From Candidatus Binatus sp. (GTDB lineage: Bacteria; Desulfobacterota; Binatia; Binatales; Binataceae), in assembly GCF_036567905.1 (NCBI RefSeq), contig NZ_DATCTO010000060.1, positions 1-34,490 of the forward strand: a stretch of 34,490 nucleotides of DNA. The letters run 5' to 3'. Position 1 is the stretch's first letter. Every line of letters starts with the position of its first letter. Shown here one piece after another: positions 1 to 8,756 of this stretch. The notes under the pieces are model-generated. The model ran no database searches. It was not told the origin of the DNA and saw only the letters and a list, made by a program, of their open reading frames with translations. The position numbers were made by a program, and so were the translations under genes.

Positions 1-185
1 GTCGGGACTTCCTCGAGCACCTTGATATCAAGGTCCTCGAAGCTGTCCAGCGCGGCGCGCAGGTCGGTTGGTGAAGCTACATCCTGCGGCAGGTAGTCGT
101 TGACCTGCTCGAAGGTCAGGTAGCCCTGCTCACGGCCGAGATCAACCAGACCCTGTAGGTCTTTACCTTCGTACTTCTGCTTCAT
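1..185 (-). CDS. rpoD: RNA polymerase primary sigma factor RpoD, N-terminal part (cut by window edge)
   Basis: Reading leftward from an ATG at 183-185 gives a start MKQKYEGKDLQGLVDLG followed by EQGYLTFEQVNDYLP and a segment ending DLDIKVLEEVP. This is the pattern of sigma-70 region 1.1, the acidic autoinhibitory domain that keeps free primary sigma from binding promoters; E. coli RpoD has a similar EQGYLTYAEVNDHLP stretch. Only about 61 residues are present; core regions 1.2-4 lie outside the window, so whether the gene is intact cannot be seen. A GGAAG ribosome binding site sits about 8 bases before the ATG. The gene is divergent from the CaCA exchanger gene. The identification rests on region 1.1 alone but the match is distinctive. 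Confidence 0.88.
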   Translation of the reverse strand, partial: MKQKYEGKDLQGLVDLGREQGYLTFEQVNDYLPQDVASPTDLRAALDSFEDLDIKVLEEVP

Positions 186-619
186 TCGTTTTGCTTCCGT
201 TTTGCGCGGGCGTTGGCCGTCGATGCGATGCGTGAAAATCGGCGCGCAATGCGGCCGTCATTGCGACCGCGAGCCGGGAATCAAGTAGCCTCATTTATAC
301 AGACGAGAATACAAAGGCAAGTGAGCCACACCAAAGAATCAAGTCTAAGGATCGCTACGCCCAGAGTCAACTTAACCGTCGCCTCGCTCGCGCGATCATT
401 GGGCGAATCACGCTCCGCCGCGCGGCCTGGTCGCGAATTCGCGCTCGCCGGTCACCGCTACATACATTATACGCATCGTTTGCCGGTTTGGCTGCATTGC
501 GGCCGATCTTTTCCTCTGACTCGAGCCGAAGTGCCGGAAAATGAGTGCGCGCTGGAAATCGCGAGCGGGCCTCCGTATTCTCGACGCTGCTGCGCCTCGC
601 TTTGAGCACAATTTTGGCA
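186..619. other. Divergent intergenic region between rpoD and the cation exchanger gene
   Basis: About 430 bases without a convincing gene. Open frames here on both strands are Arg/Ser-rich and lack ribosome binding sites. The stretch holds the rpoD ribosome binding site and the candidate rpoD promoter. No tRNA, repeat or clear terminator was seen. Confidence 0.6.
294..320 (-). promoter_or_regulatory. Possible sigma-70 promoter for rpoD
   Basis: On the minus strand a TTGCCT (315-320) is followed 15 bases later by TATAAA (294-299); shifting the -35 to CTTGCC gives a 16-base spacer. It lies about 110 bases before the rpoD start in a locally AT-richer stretch. The spacing is slightly short, so this is only a candidate. 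Confidence 0.3.
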
Positions 620-1633
620 ATGCACGCGATAATCCTGACCCTCAGCTTCGCGATAATCCTCGCCGGCTCGGAACTTTTTACCAATGGGGTCGAATGGTTG
701 GGGCATCGATTGCACGTGGCTGAGGCCGCGGTCGGGAGCCTGCTCGCCGCGGTCGGGACCGCGCTGCCGGAGACCTTCATCCCGGCGGTCGCGCTGTTGA
801 CCGGCCGCGACCGCGCGGCGGCGCATACCGCGGTTGGACTTGGAGCGATTGTCGGCGCACCGCTGATGCTGTCCACGGTGGCGATGTCCGTGATGGGCAT
901 TGCGGCGCTCGCATTTCGCCGGCGCCGGGGACGGGTCGCGCTGAAAGTGGTGCGCGAGGACGCGCGCCGGGATCTCGCATTCTTCTTTCCGGTTTTTTTG
1001 TGCCTGATGATCGCAGGCACAGTCGAGATGGGTGCGGTGCTTCGCCACCTCCTCGCACTGGCATTGTTGATAGTGTACGCGAGCTACGCGGTTGTGATGC
1101 TGCGGCTCAGGCGCGTGGCCGGCGCGCAGCTCGAGCGCGGACTCTACTTCGAATCGATTTTGCGCGGGAATCCGCTCGATCCGCGCGCATCGGCGACGGC
1201 CGCGCAGGTAATCGTGGGCGTGCTGGCGATTCTGATCGGTGCAGTCGAGTTCGTCGATCAGATCGTCGTGTTCTCAGCCCATGTGCATCTCAATCCCGGC
1301 GTGCTCTCGCTCATGTTGAGCCCGCTCGCGACCGAACTGCCCGAGAAATACAACTCCGTTGTCTGGATTCGGCAGGGCAAGGACCATCTCGCGCTCGCCA
1401 ACATCACTGGCGCGATGGTCTTCCAGTCGTGCATCCCGGTTGCACTGGGGCTCGCGTTTTCGCCGTGGCATCTGACCAGTCCCGAACTGCTCGCGGGATC
1501 GATCGCGCTCGCTTCGGCAGCGATTCTGTACATCAATCTGCGCGACTCGGAACTCGGAACTCCGACGCTGATGATCGGCGCAGCCGCATACGCGATCTTT
1601 CTGATTGGCGTCTGGTACCTCGGCGCGTTCTGA
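620..1633 (+). CDS. Sodium/calcium exchanger family (CaCA) membrane antiporter
   Basis: A 337-residue polytopic membrane protein. Both alpha repeats of the Ca2+/cation antiporter superfamily can be read. Alpha-1 lies near the N-terminus with GSELFTNGVEWLG followed by AVGTALPETF. Alpha-2 carries LSPLATELPEKYNSV then ANITGAMVFQS. The acidic residues in the two PE motifs are the expected ion ligands. Hydrophobic segments flank each repeat, with a charged cytoplasmic loop (FRRRRGRVALKVVRED) between the halves. The family exchanges Ca2+ or other cations for Na+ or H+ across the inner membrane; the exact ion cannot be told. The ATG at 620 was chosen because it starts the first membrane helix. A GTG at 545 would add 25 residues. 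No strong ribosome binding site is seen for either. Confidence 0.85.
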   Translation: MHAIILTLSFAIILAGSELFTNGVEWLGHRLHVAEAAVGSLLAAVGTALPETFIPAVALLTGRDRAAAHTAVGLGAIVGAPLMLSTVAMSVMGIAALAFRRRRGRVALKVVREDARRDLAFFFPVFLCLMIAGTVEMGAVLRHLLALALLIVYASYAVVMLRLRRVAGAQLERGLYFESILRGNPLDPRASATAAQVIVGVLAILIGAVEFVDQIVVFSAHVHLNPGVLSLMLSPLATELPEKYNSVVWIRQGKDHLALANITGAMVFQSCIPVALGLAFSPWHLTSPELLAGSIALASAAILYINLRDSELGTPTLMIGAAAYAIFLIGVWYLGAF

Positions 1634-1700
1634 ATCCACGCGCGGGGGCGCGTTGTCCCACGCGAGCTTGCGGGTGCACAATCGAGGGACGCGGGACGCG

Positions 1701-4034
1701 ATGACTACTTACCAAGAGATTTCGGCTCAGTTTTACGGCAACCGCCTGCTGTTCGGCGATCCCGCCGAGCCGGGCGTGGTCGCGGTCGAGGCCGCATCGA
1801 ACACCGAGATCGACGTTTACCGGCGCCTGTCGGGCAAGCTTGCGCGCGAGCGCCGTCCGATTCGGCTGTTTGCGCTGGTCGAGAATGCTGCCTTGCTCGA
1901 AGGTTTCAGCCCCGCGCATGAGACGCGCACGCTCGAGGGCGATTTCCGTTACCGGATGCTCGTCACCTTCGGCTCGCTCGACGCTCTGGACGCCGCTAGG
2001 CGCCATCTCAGGAACGCAACCGGCAAGGCGCCTAACGCGCCTGACGCGCCGTATCTGGTGTTGGCCGATCCGGTCGAGCAGCATCTGATGCTGAGCGGGA
2101 CCACGTTTTTCATCGGGATGGATTTCAGCGAGCTGCGCCGCCTCCAGCTCGATATCGAGACCTATATCTCGCCGGGGTTTGAATTTCCGTCGGCGGCGCG
2201 CGCGGGCGATCGGGTTATCGCGATCTCGCTCACCGACTCGACCGGCTTCGAGCGCTTGCTCAGGGGCACCGAGATGGACGAACGCGCGCTGCTCGACGAG
2301 ATGGTGCGGATTGTCCAGGAGCGCGACCCCGACGTCGTCGAGGGCCACAACCTGTTCCGGTTCGATCTCGAATACCTGGAGACGCGGGCGCGCCGCCACA
2401 AAATGAAGCTCAAGCTGGGGCGCGATGGCGGCGAGCTTCGCGCCCGCCCGTCGCGGATGCAGATTGCGGAGCGTTCGATCGCCTACCGCCGCTACGACAT
2501 CCCCGGCCGCAGCATCATAGATACGTGGATCCTCGCGCAGCACTACGATATCTCGAGCCGCGAACTGGAGAGCCTGGGGCTGAAGCAGCTTGCGCAACAC
2601 TTCGGGCTGGCGCGCAAGGGTCGCGTGTATATCGACGCGTCGAAAATCAGCCACTACTTCGAACACGAACCGGAAAAGCTCTACGAGTACGCGCTCGACG
2701 ACGCGCGTGAGACGCGCGCGCTGGCCGAGACCCTCTCTCCCAGTTACTTCGTGCAAGCGCAGATATTCCCGTACTCGTACCAGAGCGCGGTGCTGCGCGG
2801 CAATGCGACCAAGATCGACGCGCTCATGATGCGCGCCTACCTGGCTGCGGGGCATTCCATTCCCGAGCCGTCGCCGCCGAGCCCGGTCGCGGGCGGCTAC
2901 ACGGAGGTTCGCCGATGCGGCGTCGCCCACGGCGTCCTGCACTGCGACGTGACCTCGCTGTATCCGTCGTTGATGCTGCAATATCGGCATGCGCCGGCCG
3001 CCGACCGCCTGGGCGTGTTCCTCAAGATGCTTGGCGACCTGCGCAGCTTCCGGGTGCAGGCCAAGGCGCTCGCGCGCGAACTCAAGGGTATCGAGCGGCG
3101 CAACGCCGACGCGCTCCAGCAGACGTTCAAGATTCTGATCAATTCATTTTACGGCTACCTGGGTTTTTCGCTCGGCCATTTCAATGACTTCGGCGCGGCC
3201 AACGCGGTAACCAGGCGCGGCCGCGATCTGATTCAGCGCGCGGTGGCGAAACTCGAAGAGCACGGCGCGCAGGTTATCGAGGTCGATACCGACGGAATCT
3301 ATTTTGTGCCGCCACCCGACGGCGCCAGCGAAGAAGGCGCGGACAGGCTCCTGGAGCAGGTTGGATCGATTATGCCCGAGGGAATCCGGCTGGAAATCGA
3401 CGGCCGTTACCGCGCGATGTTCTCCTACAAAATGAAAAACTACGTCCTGATGGACGAGGCGGGAAAGATGACGATTCGCGGCTCGGGGCTGCGCTCGCGC
3501 GGACTCGAACGCTTCCAGCGCCGCTTCATGGAACAGATGTTCCGCCTGCTGCTGGAGGATCGGCGCGGCGAAATTGAGAAACTCCACGGCGACTATCGCG
3601 CGCGTCTCGCTCGCCACGAAATCGGAATCGCCGATCTGATGAAGACCGAGACGATCCAGGACTCGCTCGACACTTATCGCAAGAAGATCGGTGACAACAG
3701 CCGCAATCCCGCGGCCGCCTACGAGCTGGCGCTCAAGGCCGAGCGGCAGTACCTGGCCGGCGATCAAATTTCATACTACGTCACCGGGCGCGGCGCGCGT
3801 GCGGCGGTGAACGCGTCCGCGAAGATGGCGGCGGAGTACGATCCGGACCATCCCGACGAAAACGTGGAGTACTACCAGGCCAAGCTTGCCGACCTTTTCG
3901 AAAAATTCCGGGTCTTCGTCGAGCGCCCCGGCCTGTTCGCGCCAGCCGCGGATGACGAGGGCAAGCCGGCTCAGCTCTCGATGTTCGCCGCCCCGCAATC
4001 CAAGCCCGAAGAAGAGAAGGCGCCCGAAAAGTAG
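1701..4034 (+). CDS. Family B DNA polymerase with 3'-5' exonuclease and C-terminal beta-clamp motif
   Basis: A 777-residue family B polymerase, close in length to E. coli Pol II (783). The proofreading motifs are intact: Exo I LDIET (D151, E153), Exo II GHNLFRFD (N217, D222), Exo III YALDD (Y330, D334). Polymerase motif A reads CDVTSLYPS (D416), motif B KILINSFYG (K477-G485), motif C VDTDGIYF (D529, D531), followed by a KNYVL segment. All catalytic residues are therefore present. The C-terminus contains QLSMF (residues 758-762), resembling the bacterial sliding-clamp motif QL[SD]LF, so recruitment by the replicative clamp is likely. Whether it is a true Pol II orthologue (translesion or repair) or another bacterial PolB group cannot be settled here. 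The start at ATG 1701 follows a GAGGGA about 11 bases upstream; an ATG at 1605 would overlap the exchanger gene. Confidence 0.92.
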   Translation: MTTYQEISAQFYGNRLLFGDPAEPGVVAVEAASNTEIDVYRRLSGKLARERRPIRLFALVENAALLEGFSPAHETRTLEGDFRYRMLVTFGSLDALDAARRHLRNATGKAPNAPDAPYLVLADPVEQHLMLSGTTFFIGMDFSELRRLQLDIETYISPGFEFPSAARAGDRVIAISLTDSTGFERLLRGTEMDERALLDEMVRIVQERDPDVVEGHNLFRFDLEYLETRARRHKMKLKLGRDGGELRARPSRMQIAERSIAYRRYDIPGRSIIDTWILAQHYDISSRELESLGLKQLAQHFGLARKGRVYIDASKISHYFEHEPEKLYEYALDDARETRALAETLSPSYFVQAQIFPYSYQSAVLRGNATKIDALMMRAYLAAGHSIPEPSPPSPVAGGYTEVRRCGVAHGVLHCDVTSLYPSLMLQYRHAPAADRLGVFLKMLGDLRSFRVQAKALARELKGIERRNADALQQTFKILINSFYGYLGFSLGHFNDFGAANAVTRRGRDLIQRAVAKLEEHGAQVIEVDTDGIYFVPPPDGASEEGADRLLEQVGSIMPEGIRLEIDGRYRAMFSYKMKNYVLMDEAGKMTIRGSGLRSRGLERFQRRFMEQMFRLLLEDRRGEIEKLHGDYRARLARHEIGIADLMKTETIQDSLDTYRKKIGDNSRNPAAAYELALKAERQYLAGDQISYYVTGRGARAAVNASAKMAAEYDPDHPDENVEYYQAKLADLFEKFRVFVERPGLFAPAADDEGKPAQLSMFAAPQSKPEEEKAPEK

Positions 4035-4052
4035 GGAAATTCCTAACAAAAT

Positions 4053-4751
4053 ATGCAGAAGTATCGTCTGTTGATACTAGACTTTGACGGAACGTTATGC
4101 GTGACCCACGAAGCGATCGCTTACTGCATTCGCCAGACGTTTGCAGCCTTCGATATGCCTCGGCCCGGGGAGGCAGACATCAGGCGAACTATCGGTATGG
4201 GAATAGGTCTCGAAGAGACGTTCGCGAGCCTGAACCCGATACTGAATTCGGAACCGGCGCCCGCGATGTCATCGTGGATCACCACCTATCGACGCATTTA
4301 TAACAGCGGCGAAGGTCAAGCACGAACGCGTCTGTTCCCTGCCGTACGGTCTGTGCTTCGGAAAGTATCTGACTCGGGAATCGCCGTCGTCCTCTTGAGC
4401 AACAAGGGTGAGGTAGCAGTCCGCGCCGCAATGGAACGCTTGAGGATCGCAGAATTTATATCGCTCGCGGCTTGTGATGCACCAGGCATCCAAAAGAAAC
4501 CTGACCCCGATAGCTTCAAAAGAGTCATTCGGCCCGCGTTTCCACACATAGCCCCGGCGGAGACTCTCGTTGTAGGCGATACGAGCGCGGATATTCTCTT
4601 CGCGCGAAACGTAGTTGCCGACTCGTGTTGGGCCTCCTACGGCTATGGACGGGCTGAGGAGTGTTTTCCTCTCAAACCGACCTTCACGATCCAGCGCTTC
4701 GCCGATTTGGGAACGATTCTATTTCAGTCAGATGCCGAGTGTGACAGGTGA
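4053..4751 (+). CDS. HAD-superfamily phosphatase (phosphoglycolate phosphatase-like)
   Basis: A 232-residue protein with all four haloacid dehalogenase motifs: I LDFDGT near the N-terminus (nucleophile Asp), II LLSNK, III Lys in KKPDP, IV VGDTSAD. The region between motifs I and II is a helical C1 cap, as in Gph/pyrophosphatase PpaX proteins. The likely activity is hydrolysis of a small phosphorylated metabolite in the cytoplasm; the substrate is unknown. It starts 18 bases after the polymerase stop and may be cotranscribed. Base composition is unlike its neighbours: 4081-4140 has 32 G/C of 60, against 41 of 60 in 1981-2040 of the polymerase gene. This suggests a recent arrival. Confidence 0.85.
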   Translation: MQKYRLLILDFDGTLCVTHEAIAYCIRQTFAAFDMPRPGEADIRRTIGMGIGLEETFASLNPILNSEPAPAMSSWITTYRRIYNSGEGQARTRLFPAVRSVLRKVSDSGIAVVLLSNKGEVAVRAAMERLRIAEFISLAACDAPGIQKKPDPDSFKRVIRPAFPHIAPAETLVVGDTSADILFARNVVADSCWASYGYGRAEECFPLKPTFTIQRFADLGTILFQSDAECDR

Positions 4752-4874
4752 TGTGGCGGATTTCGCAGTCAGATGCGGACTGCTCTCCCGCGTCAACCGG
4801 TTAAGTCGCAAGCGTGGGAAGCCTAGCCGCAGATGCGTGAATTGATAGATACTGCCCCTCTGCGGAGGGAAACG

Positions 4875-5948
4875 ATGGCCGACGAGAAACAGCAGCTCGA
4901 TTGGGACAAGATCAGGCAATTCTGGATGCAGGTATCGATTGATATCGGCGCCGCGATGCTCGGTGCGCTGACCTATATCGGCGATCGGCTGGGAATCTTC
5001 AGCGCGCTGGCCGAAGCGGGCGCCGTTACCAGCGCGGCGCTTGCGGATCGGACGGGCCTCAACGAGCGGTATCTGCGCGAATGGCTCAGTGCGATGACGG
5101 CGGCTGGATATGTGAATTACGACGCCTCGGCGAAGAGCTACGCGATGCCGCCCGAGCATGCGATGGTGCTGGCGCGCGAGGACTCGCCGTTTTTCGCCGG
5201 CGGCATGATCGAAATGATCGTCCCTCATGTGTCGATGGCGCCGAAAGTGATGGCATCATTCAAGAACGGGGGCGGCGTATCGCAGAGCGAGTATCCGCCC
5301 GAGACGTGGGAGGCGATGGAGCGTTCGTCAGCCTCGCTATTCCGGAATCAGTTGATTCGCAATTGGCTGCCGGCGATGGCGCAGGTGGTCGCGAAGCTGA
5401 ACGAAGGCGGCTCGTCGCTGGACGTTGGCTGTGGCAGCGGCCGCGCGTCGATCGAGATCGCATCCGCATTTCCCAAGGCCCAGGTTTTCGGCTTCGACGC
5501 GCACCTCGGCTCGGTGGAGCGCGCGCGTGCAAACGCGAAAGCCGCCGGCCTGGACGGCCGGATCAAGTTTGACGTCGTCGATTGCACCAGGCTGCCGGCC
5601 GCGCAGTTCGATTTCATCTCGACCATCGACGTGGTGCATGATTCCGTCCATCCGGACGCGCTGCTGAAATCGATTCGAGCCGCGCTCAAACCCGACGGCA
5701 CTTACCTGATGGTCGAGGTAAACGTGTCGTCGAATCTCGAAGACAACATCAATCCGATGGGGCGGCTGATGTATTCGATAAGCACGCTGTACTGCATGAC
5801 GACGTCGCTGGCGCACGGCGGCGCGGGAATCGGCGCGTGCATGGGCGAGGCGAAGGCGCGCGAGCTGGTCGCCGCGGCGGGATTCAAGCACTTTCGCCGC
5901 CTGCCAGTCGGGGATATGTTTTCGGCGCTCTACGAAATCCGCGCGTAG
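4875..5948 (+). CDS. Class I SAM-dependent methyltransferase with N-terminal winged-helix domain
   Basis: A 357-residue protein. Residues about 25-110 resemble the dimerising winged-helix domain of O-methyltransferase-like proteins (IGDRLGIFSALAEAG, then TGLNERYLREWL). Residues about 165-300 form the Rossmann fold, with SAM motif I LDVGCGSGRAS, an acidic post-I residue in VFGFDAHLGSVERA, and motif III-like LLKSIRAALKPDGTYLMVE. The layout matches the Rv2258c-type methyltransferases whose substrates are mostly unknown. The ATG at 4875 is favoured over one at 4833 because GGAGG lies 6 bases before it. It runs convergently into the Etf fusion gene with only 10 bases between stops. Confidence 0.85.
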   Translation: MADEKQQLDWDKIRQFWMQVSIDIGAAMLGALTYIGDRLGIFSALAEAGAVTSAALADRTGLNERYLREWLSAMTAAGYVNYDASAKSYAMPPEHAMVLAREDSPFFAGGMIEMIVPHVSMAPKVMASFKNGGGVSQSEYPPETWEAMERSSASLFRNQLIRNWLPAMAQVVAKLNEGGSSLDVGCGSGRASIEIASAFPKAQVFGFDAHLGSVERARANAKAAGLDGRIKFDVVDCTRLPAAQFDFISTIDVVHDSVHPDALLKSIRAALKPDGTYLMVEVNVSSNLEDNINPMGRLMYSISTLYCMTTSLAHGGAGIGACMGEAKARELVAAAGFKHFRRLPVGDMFSALYEIRA

Positions 5949-5958
5949 TTGCAGTCGA

Positions 5959-7782
5959 TCATCGAAGGCGGCGCTGGAAGGCATCCTGCAAGGCGGGTAG
6001 GACGCTATCCCAATCGGCGACCAACCCTATATTCGCGCGCTCGAAGATCAGCGCGTCGGCATCGTTGTTAATTGCGACGACCGTATCCGCGCGCTTGAGA
6101 CCGCAGGTATGGTTGGGCGCGCCGCGCACCCCAAGAGCAATATACAGGCGCGGATCGATCGATTTGCCGGTTAACCCGACCTGCAAATTCCGCGGCACCC
6201 ATCCATTGTCCGTCACGCGCCGCGTCGCGCATATCGCGGCGCCGAGCACTCGCGCGAATGCGGCGGCTCGCGCGACTCCATCAGGTCCACCGATTCCCAT
6301 GCCGATGCCAACGACAACCTCGGTGCCTTCGAGCGGTGCAATGGTGGCGTCGAGGATCGAGTGCGCCCTTATGAGCCGGCTTTTCGGCGGGCTCAGCTCA
6401 GGACGCGCGATCCGAATCTCGGCTTGCTTGTCTTGCGATGGCGCCGCGAGTTCGAGCACGCCCGGCCGCACCGTCGCCATCTGCGGAAACGTTTTCGAGT
6501 AAATCGGCGCGACGATATTGCCGCCGAAGGCCGGCTTGAGCGCGACCATCCGATGCTCCGAGTCGAGCTCGATAGCGATCGCATCGCCGGTAAGCCCCAG
6601 GCTTAAGCGCGCGGCCAGCCGGGGTCCCCAGTCGCGCCCGCGCTCGGTCGCGCCGATCAAAATTCCCCACGGCGCGTGCGTCAAGACGAGCTTCGCAACA
6701 GCCTCGGCGGCGGCCTCGGGGGTGTACGGAACCAGCGCAGGATGCTCGACGATCAGCACCTGGTCGGCGCCGAAACTCGCAAGCAGCCCCGCGTGTCGCG
6801 CGATTGCGCCGCCAAATCCCACCGCGACGAGCGCGCCGCCGAGTCGCGACGCGAGTTCGTCGCCGCGTGAAAGCAGCTCAAGCGTGCCGCGCGTGACGCG
6901 GCCTTCAAGGTCGGTCTCGCACGCGATCCACAGGTCATGACTACGATTGCCCGCACGCCGCACCGCCGCGATCGAACGGCGATTGTGCGCGCGCGGGTTG
7001 AGCGCGCCGATTGTTTCGAGTGCCGACATCACCTCGGCCGCAGCGCGTTCGGCGTCGGTCGAGTCGATAAACTTGCATTCGGTCTTCGGCGTCACGACGG
7101 CGCGAACCTCCTGCACCCACGTCGGCGAACCCGCGAGTCCGAATTCTTTCGGATCGCCGCCGAGCTCCGCCGCGCGCACGGATTGGATCGGCCGGGCCTT
7201 CGCCTCCTCGGACGCACCCGGCTTCAGCTTGACCGGCTGCGCGAGGCGCTCGGCGCAGGTGATAACCGCGGGCATCGCGGCCTCGATTTCCTCGAATCCT
7301 TCGTCGCTTTCGCGCTCGGCGCGCAGCCGGCGGCCGTCGATTTCCAGCTTTCGCGCGCCGGTTATCTGCGCGGCGCCGATTAGTTCCGCGATCTCGGGGC
7401 CGACCTGTCCCGTCTCCGCATCGAGCGAGTACTTGCCGAGCAAAATGAGATCGAAGTTTCCGCGCGCCAGCCAAATCGCGAGCGCACGCGCCGTTGCGAG
7501 CGTGTCCGCACCCGCGAAAGCGCGGTCTTCCAGGTGCACCGCGCGATCCATTCCCATCGCGAGCGCATCCTGCAACACGTCGCGCGCCTGCGGCGGCCCC
7601 ATGGTGACGACAGTGGTGTCGGCGCCGTGGAGATTTTTCAGCTCGACGGCGAGCGAGATCGCGCGCAGATCGAATGCGCTGATCACATTGGGCCCGTCGC
7701 GCTTGATGGTCCTGGTGGCGGTGTCGAAGTTGGCTTCCTCGACAAGCGGTATCTGCTTGATGCAAACGGCAATCTTGAGCAC
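5959..7782 (-). CDS. Electron transfer flavoprotein, fused beta and alpha subunits (EtfB-EtfA)
   Basis: A single 607-residue protein. Residues 1 to about 255 are EtfB: start LKIAVCIKQIP and the nucleotide-loop motif DAETGQVGPEIAEL near 121-134. Residues from about 290 to the end are EtfA, with the C-terminal FAD domain carrying LQVGLTGKSIDPRLYIALG, a HTCGLKRADTVVAIN stretch and NDADALIFERANIGLV. ETF normally is a heterodimer that carries electrons from acyl-CoA dehydrogenases to ETF-quinone oxidoreductase; here both halves are one chain in beta-alpha order. The start is GTG at 7780-7782 after a GGGGAG. No quinone oxidoreductase or acyl-CoA dehydrogenase lies next to it. It is divergent from btuF. 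Confidence 0.88.
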   Translation of the reverse strand: MLKIAVCIKQIPLVEEANFDTATRTIKRDGPNVISAFDLRAISLAVELKNLHGADTTVVTMGPPQARDVLQDALAMGMDRAVHLEDRAFAGADTLATARALAIWLARGNFDLILLGKYSLDAETGQVGPEIAELIGAAQITGARKLEIDGRRLRAERESDEGFEEIEAAMPAVITCAERLAQPVKLKPGASEEAKARPIQSVRAAELGGDPKEFGLAGSPTWVQEVRAVVTPKTECKFIDSTDAERAAAEVMSALETIGALNPRAHNRRSIAAVRRAGNRSHDLWIACETDLEGRVTRGTLELLSRGDELASRLGGALVAVGFGGAIARHAGLLASFGADQVLIVEHPALVPYTPEAAAEAVAKLVLTHAPWGILIGATERGRDWGPRLAARLSLGLTGDAIAIELDSEHRMVALKPAFGGNIVAPIYSKTFPQMATVRPGVLELAAPSQDKQAEIRIARPELSPPKSRLIRAHSILDATIAPLEGTEVVVGIGMGIGGPDGVARAAAFARVLGAAICATRRVTDNGWVPRNLQVGLTGKSIDPRLYIALGVRGAPNHTCGLKRADTVVAINNDADALIFERANIGLVADWDSVLPALQDAFQRRLR

Positions 7783-7886
7783 GGCGATACTCCCCGTCCC
7801 ACCAGGCTAGTTGAGCACGCCGGGCGCAGCCAACAAAGCGCGAGGCTGCGCTTACCGGCGCCGGTACGATCAGGTAGTTTCGCGAT

Positions 7887-8756
7887 GTGGGATTGTATCG
7901 GCTCGCGGCCGCCGCCGCGCTGTGTGTGTATGCTCTGGTGCTCGCGCCGCCGGCCAACGCGGCCGCTCGGATGCGGATCGTATCGCTGGCGCCGTCGGTA
8001 ACGGAGACACTGTTCGCGCTGGGCGCGGGTCCCGATGTCGTCGGCGTCTCGCAGTATTGTGACTACCCTGCGCAGGTGCGCGATCTGCCGCGGGTCGGCT
8101 CCTTTCTGACTCCCAATCTCGAAGCGATCATCGCGCTGCGGCCCACGCTGGTCGTCGGACTTGAACTGTCATCGGACGTGCGCCAGATTCGCGCCTTGAA
8201 GTCGATGGGTTATCCGGTGCTGATGGTCAGCGACGATACTTTGCAACAGATCGAAACCAGTATCGAAACGGTGGGCGCGCGAATCGATCGCCAGCCGCAA
8301 GCGCATCGGCTCGTCGCGAAGATTCAGGCGCAGATCGCCGCAGTTCAACAGCGCCTGGCAAGCGTAAAGCCGCAGCGTGTGTTGATGCTCGTCGGCCATC
8401 AGCCGATCGTCGCGGTGGGCGCCGGCACTTATCTCGATGAGCTCATGCGGATTGCGCGCGCCGACAACATCGCTGCGGCCGCCGGCCAGCAGTGGCCGCA
8501 GCTGAGCATGGAGTACATCATCGCGATGCGTCCCGAGGTCGTGCTGGACGGTTCGATGGGCAGCGACCCGTCGTCGTCGAGCGACTTCTGGGAAAAATAT
8601 CCGGCGATTCCTGCGGTGCGCGACCATCGCGTCTTCGGCTATGCGCAGGATCCCATTCTTCATGCCGGCCCGCGCGTGGGACAGTCGCTCGAGATAATCG
8701 CGCGGATGATTCATCCCGAGGCATGGCAAAATCTGTCCGCTGGTGCACAGCAGTGA
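7887..8756 (+). CDS. btuF: Periplasmic substrate-binding protein of a BtuF/FecB-type ABC importer
   Basis: A 289-residue exported protein starting at GTG 7887. Residues 1 to about 25 form a signal peptide (hydrophobic core LAAAAALCVYALVLA, likely cleavage after PPANA). The mature part opens with MRIVSLAPSVTETLFALG and then VVGVSQYCDYP, the signature of cobalamin/haem/siderophore class III binding proteins, and ends with RVGQSLEIIARMIHPE. The family delivers vitamin B12 or an iron chelate to the permease. It overlaps the permease gene by 4 bases. No cobalamin riboswitch could be made out in the 104 bases between it and the divergent Etf gene, so B12 is the closest family assignment rather than proven substrate. 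Confidence 0.82.
   Translation: MGLYRLAAAAALCVYALVLAPPANAAARMRIVSLAPSVTETLFALGAGPDVVGVSQYCDYPAQVRDLPRVGSFLTPNLEAIIALRPTLVVGLELSSDVRQIRALKSMGYPVLMVSDDTLQQIETSIETVGARIDRQPQAHRLVAKIQAQIAAVQQRLASVKPQRVLMLVGHQPIVAVGAGTYLDELMRIARADNIAAAAGQQWPQLSMEYIIAMRPEVVLDGSMGSDPSSSSDFWEKYPAIPAVRDHRVFGYAQDPILHAGPRVGQSLEIIARMIHPEAWQNLSAGAQQ

Noticed and set aside
1533..2990. 485-codon minus-strand open frame
   Set aside because: It is a shadow of the DNA polymerase gene, whose motifs are unambiguous on the plus strand.
7783..7886. Cobalamin riboswitch before btuF
   Set aside because: Only 104 bases separate the divergent genes and no B12-box or long-range stem could be made out.
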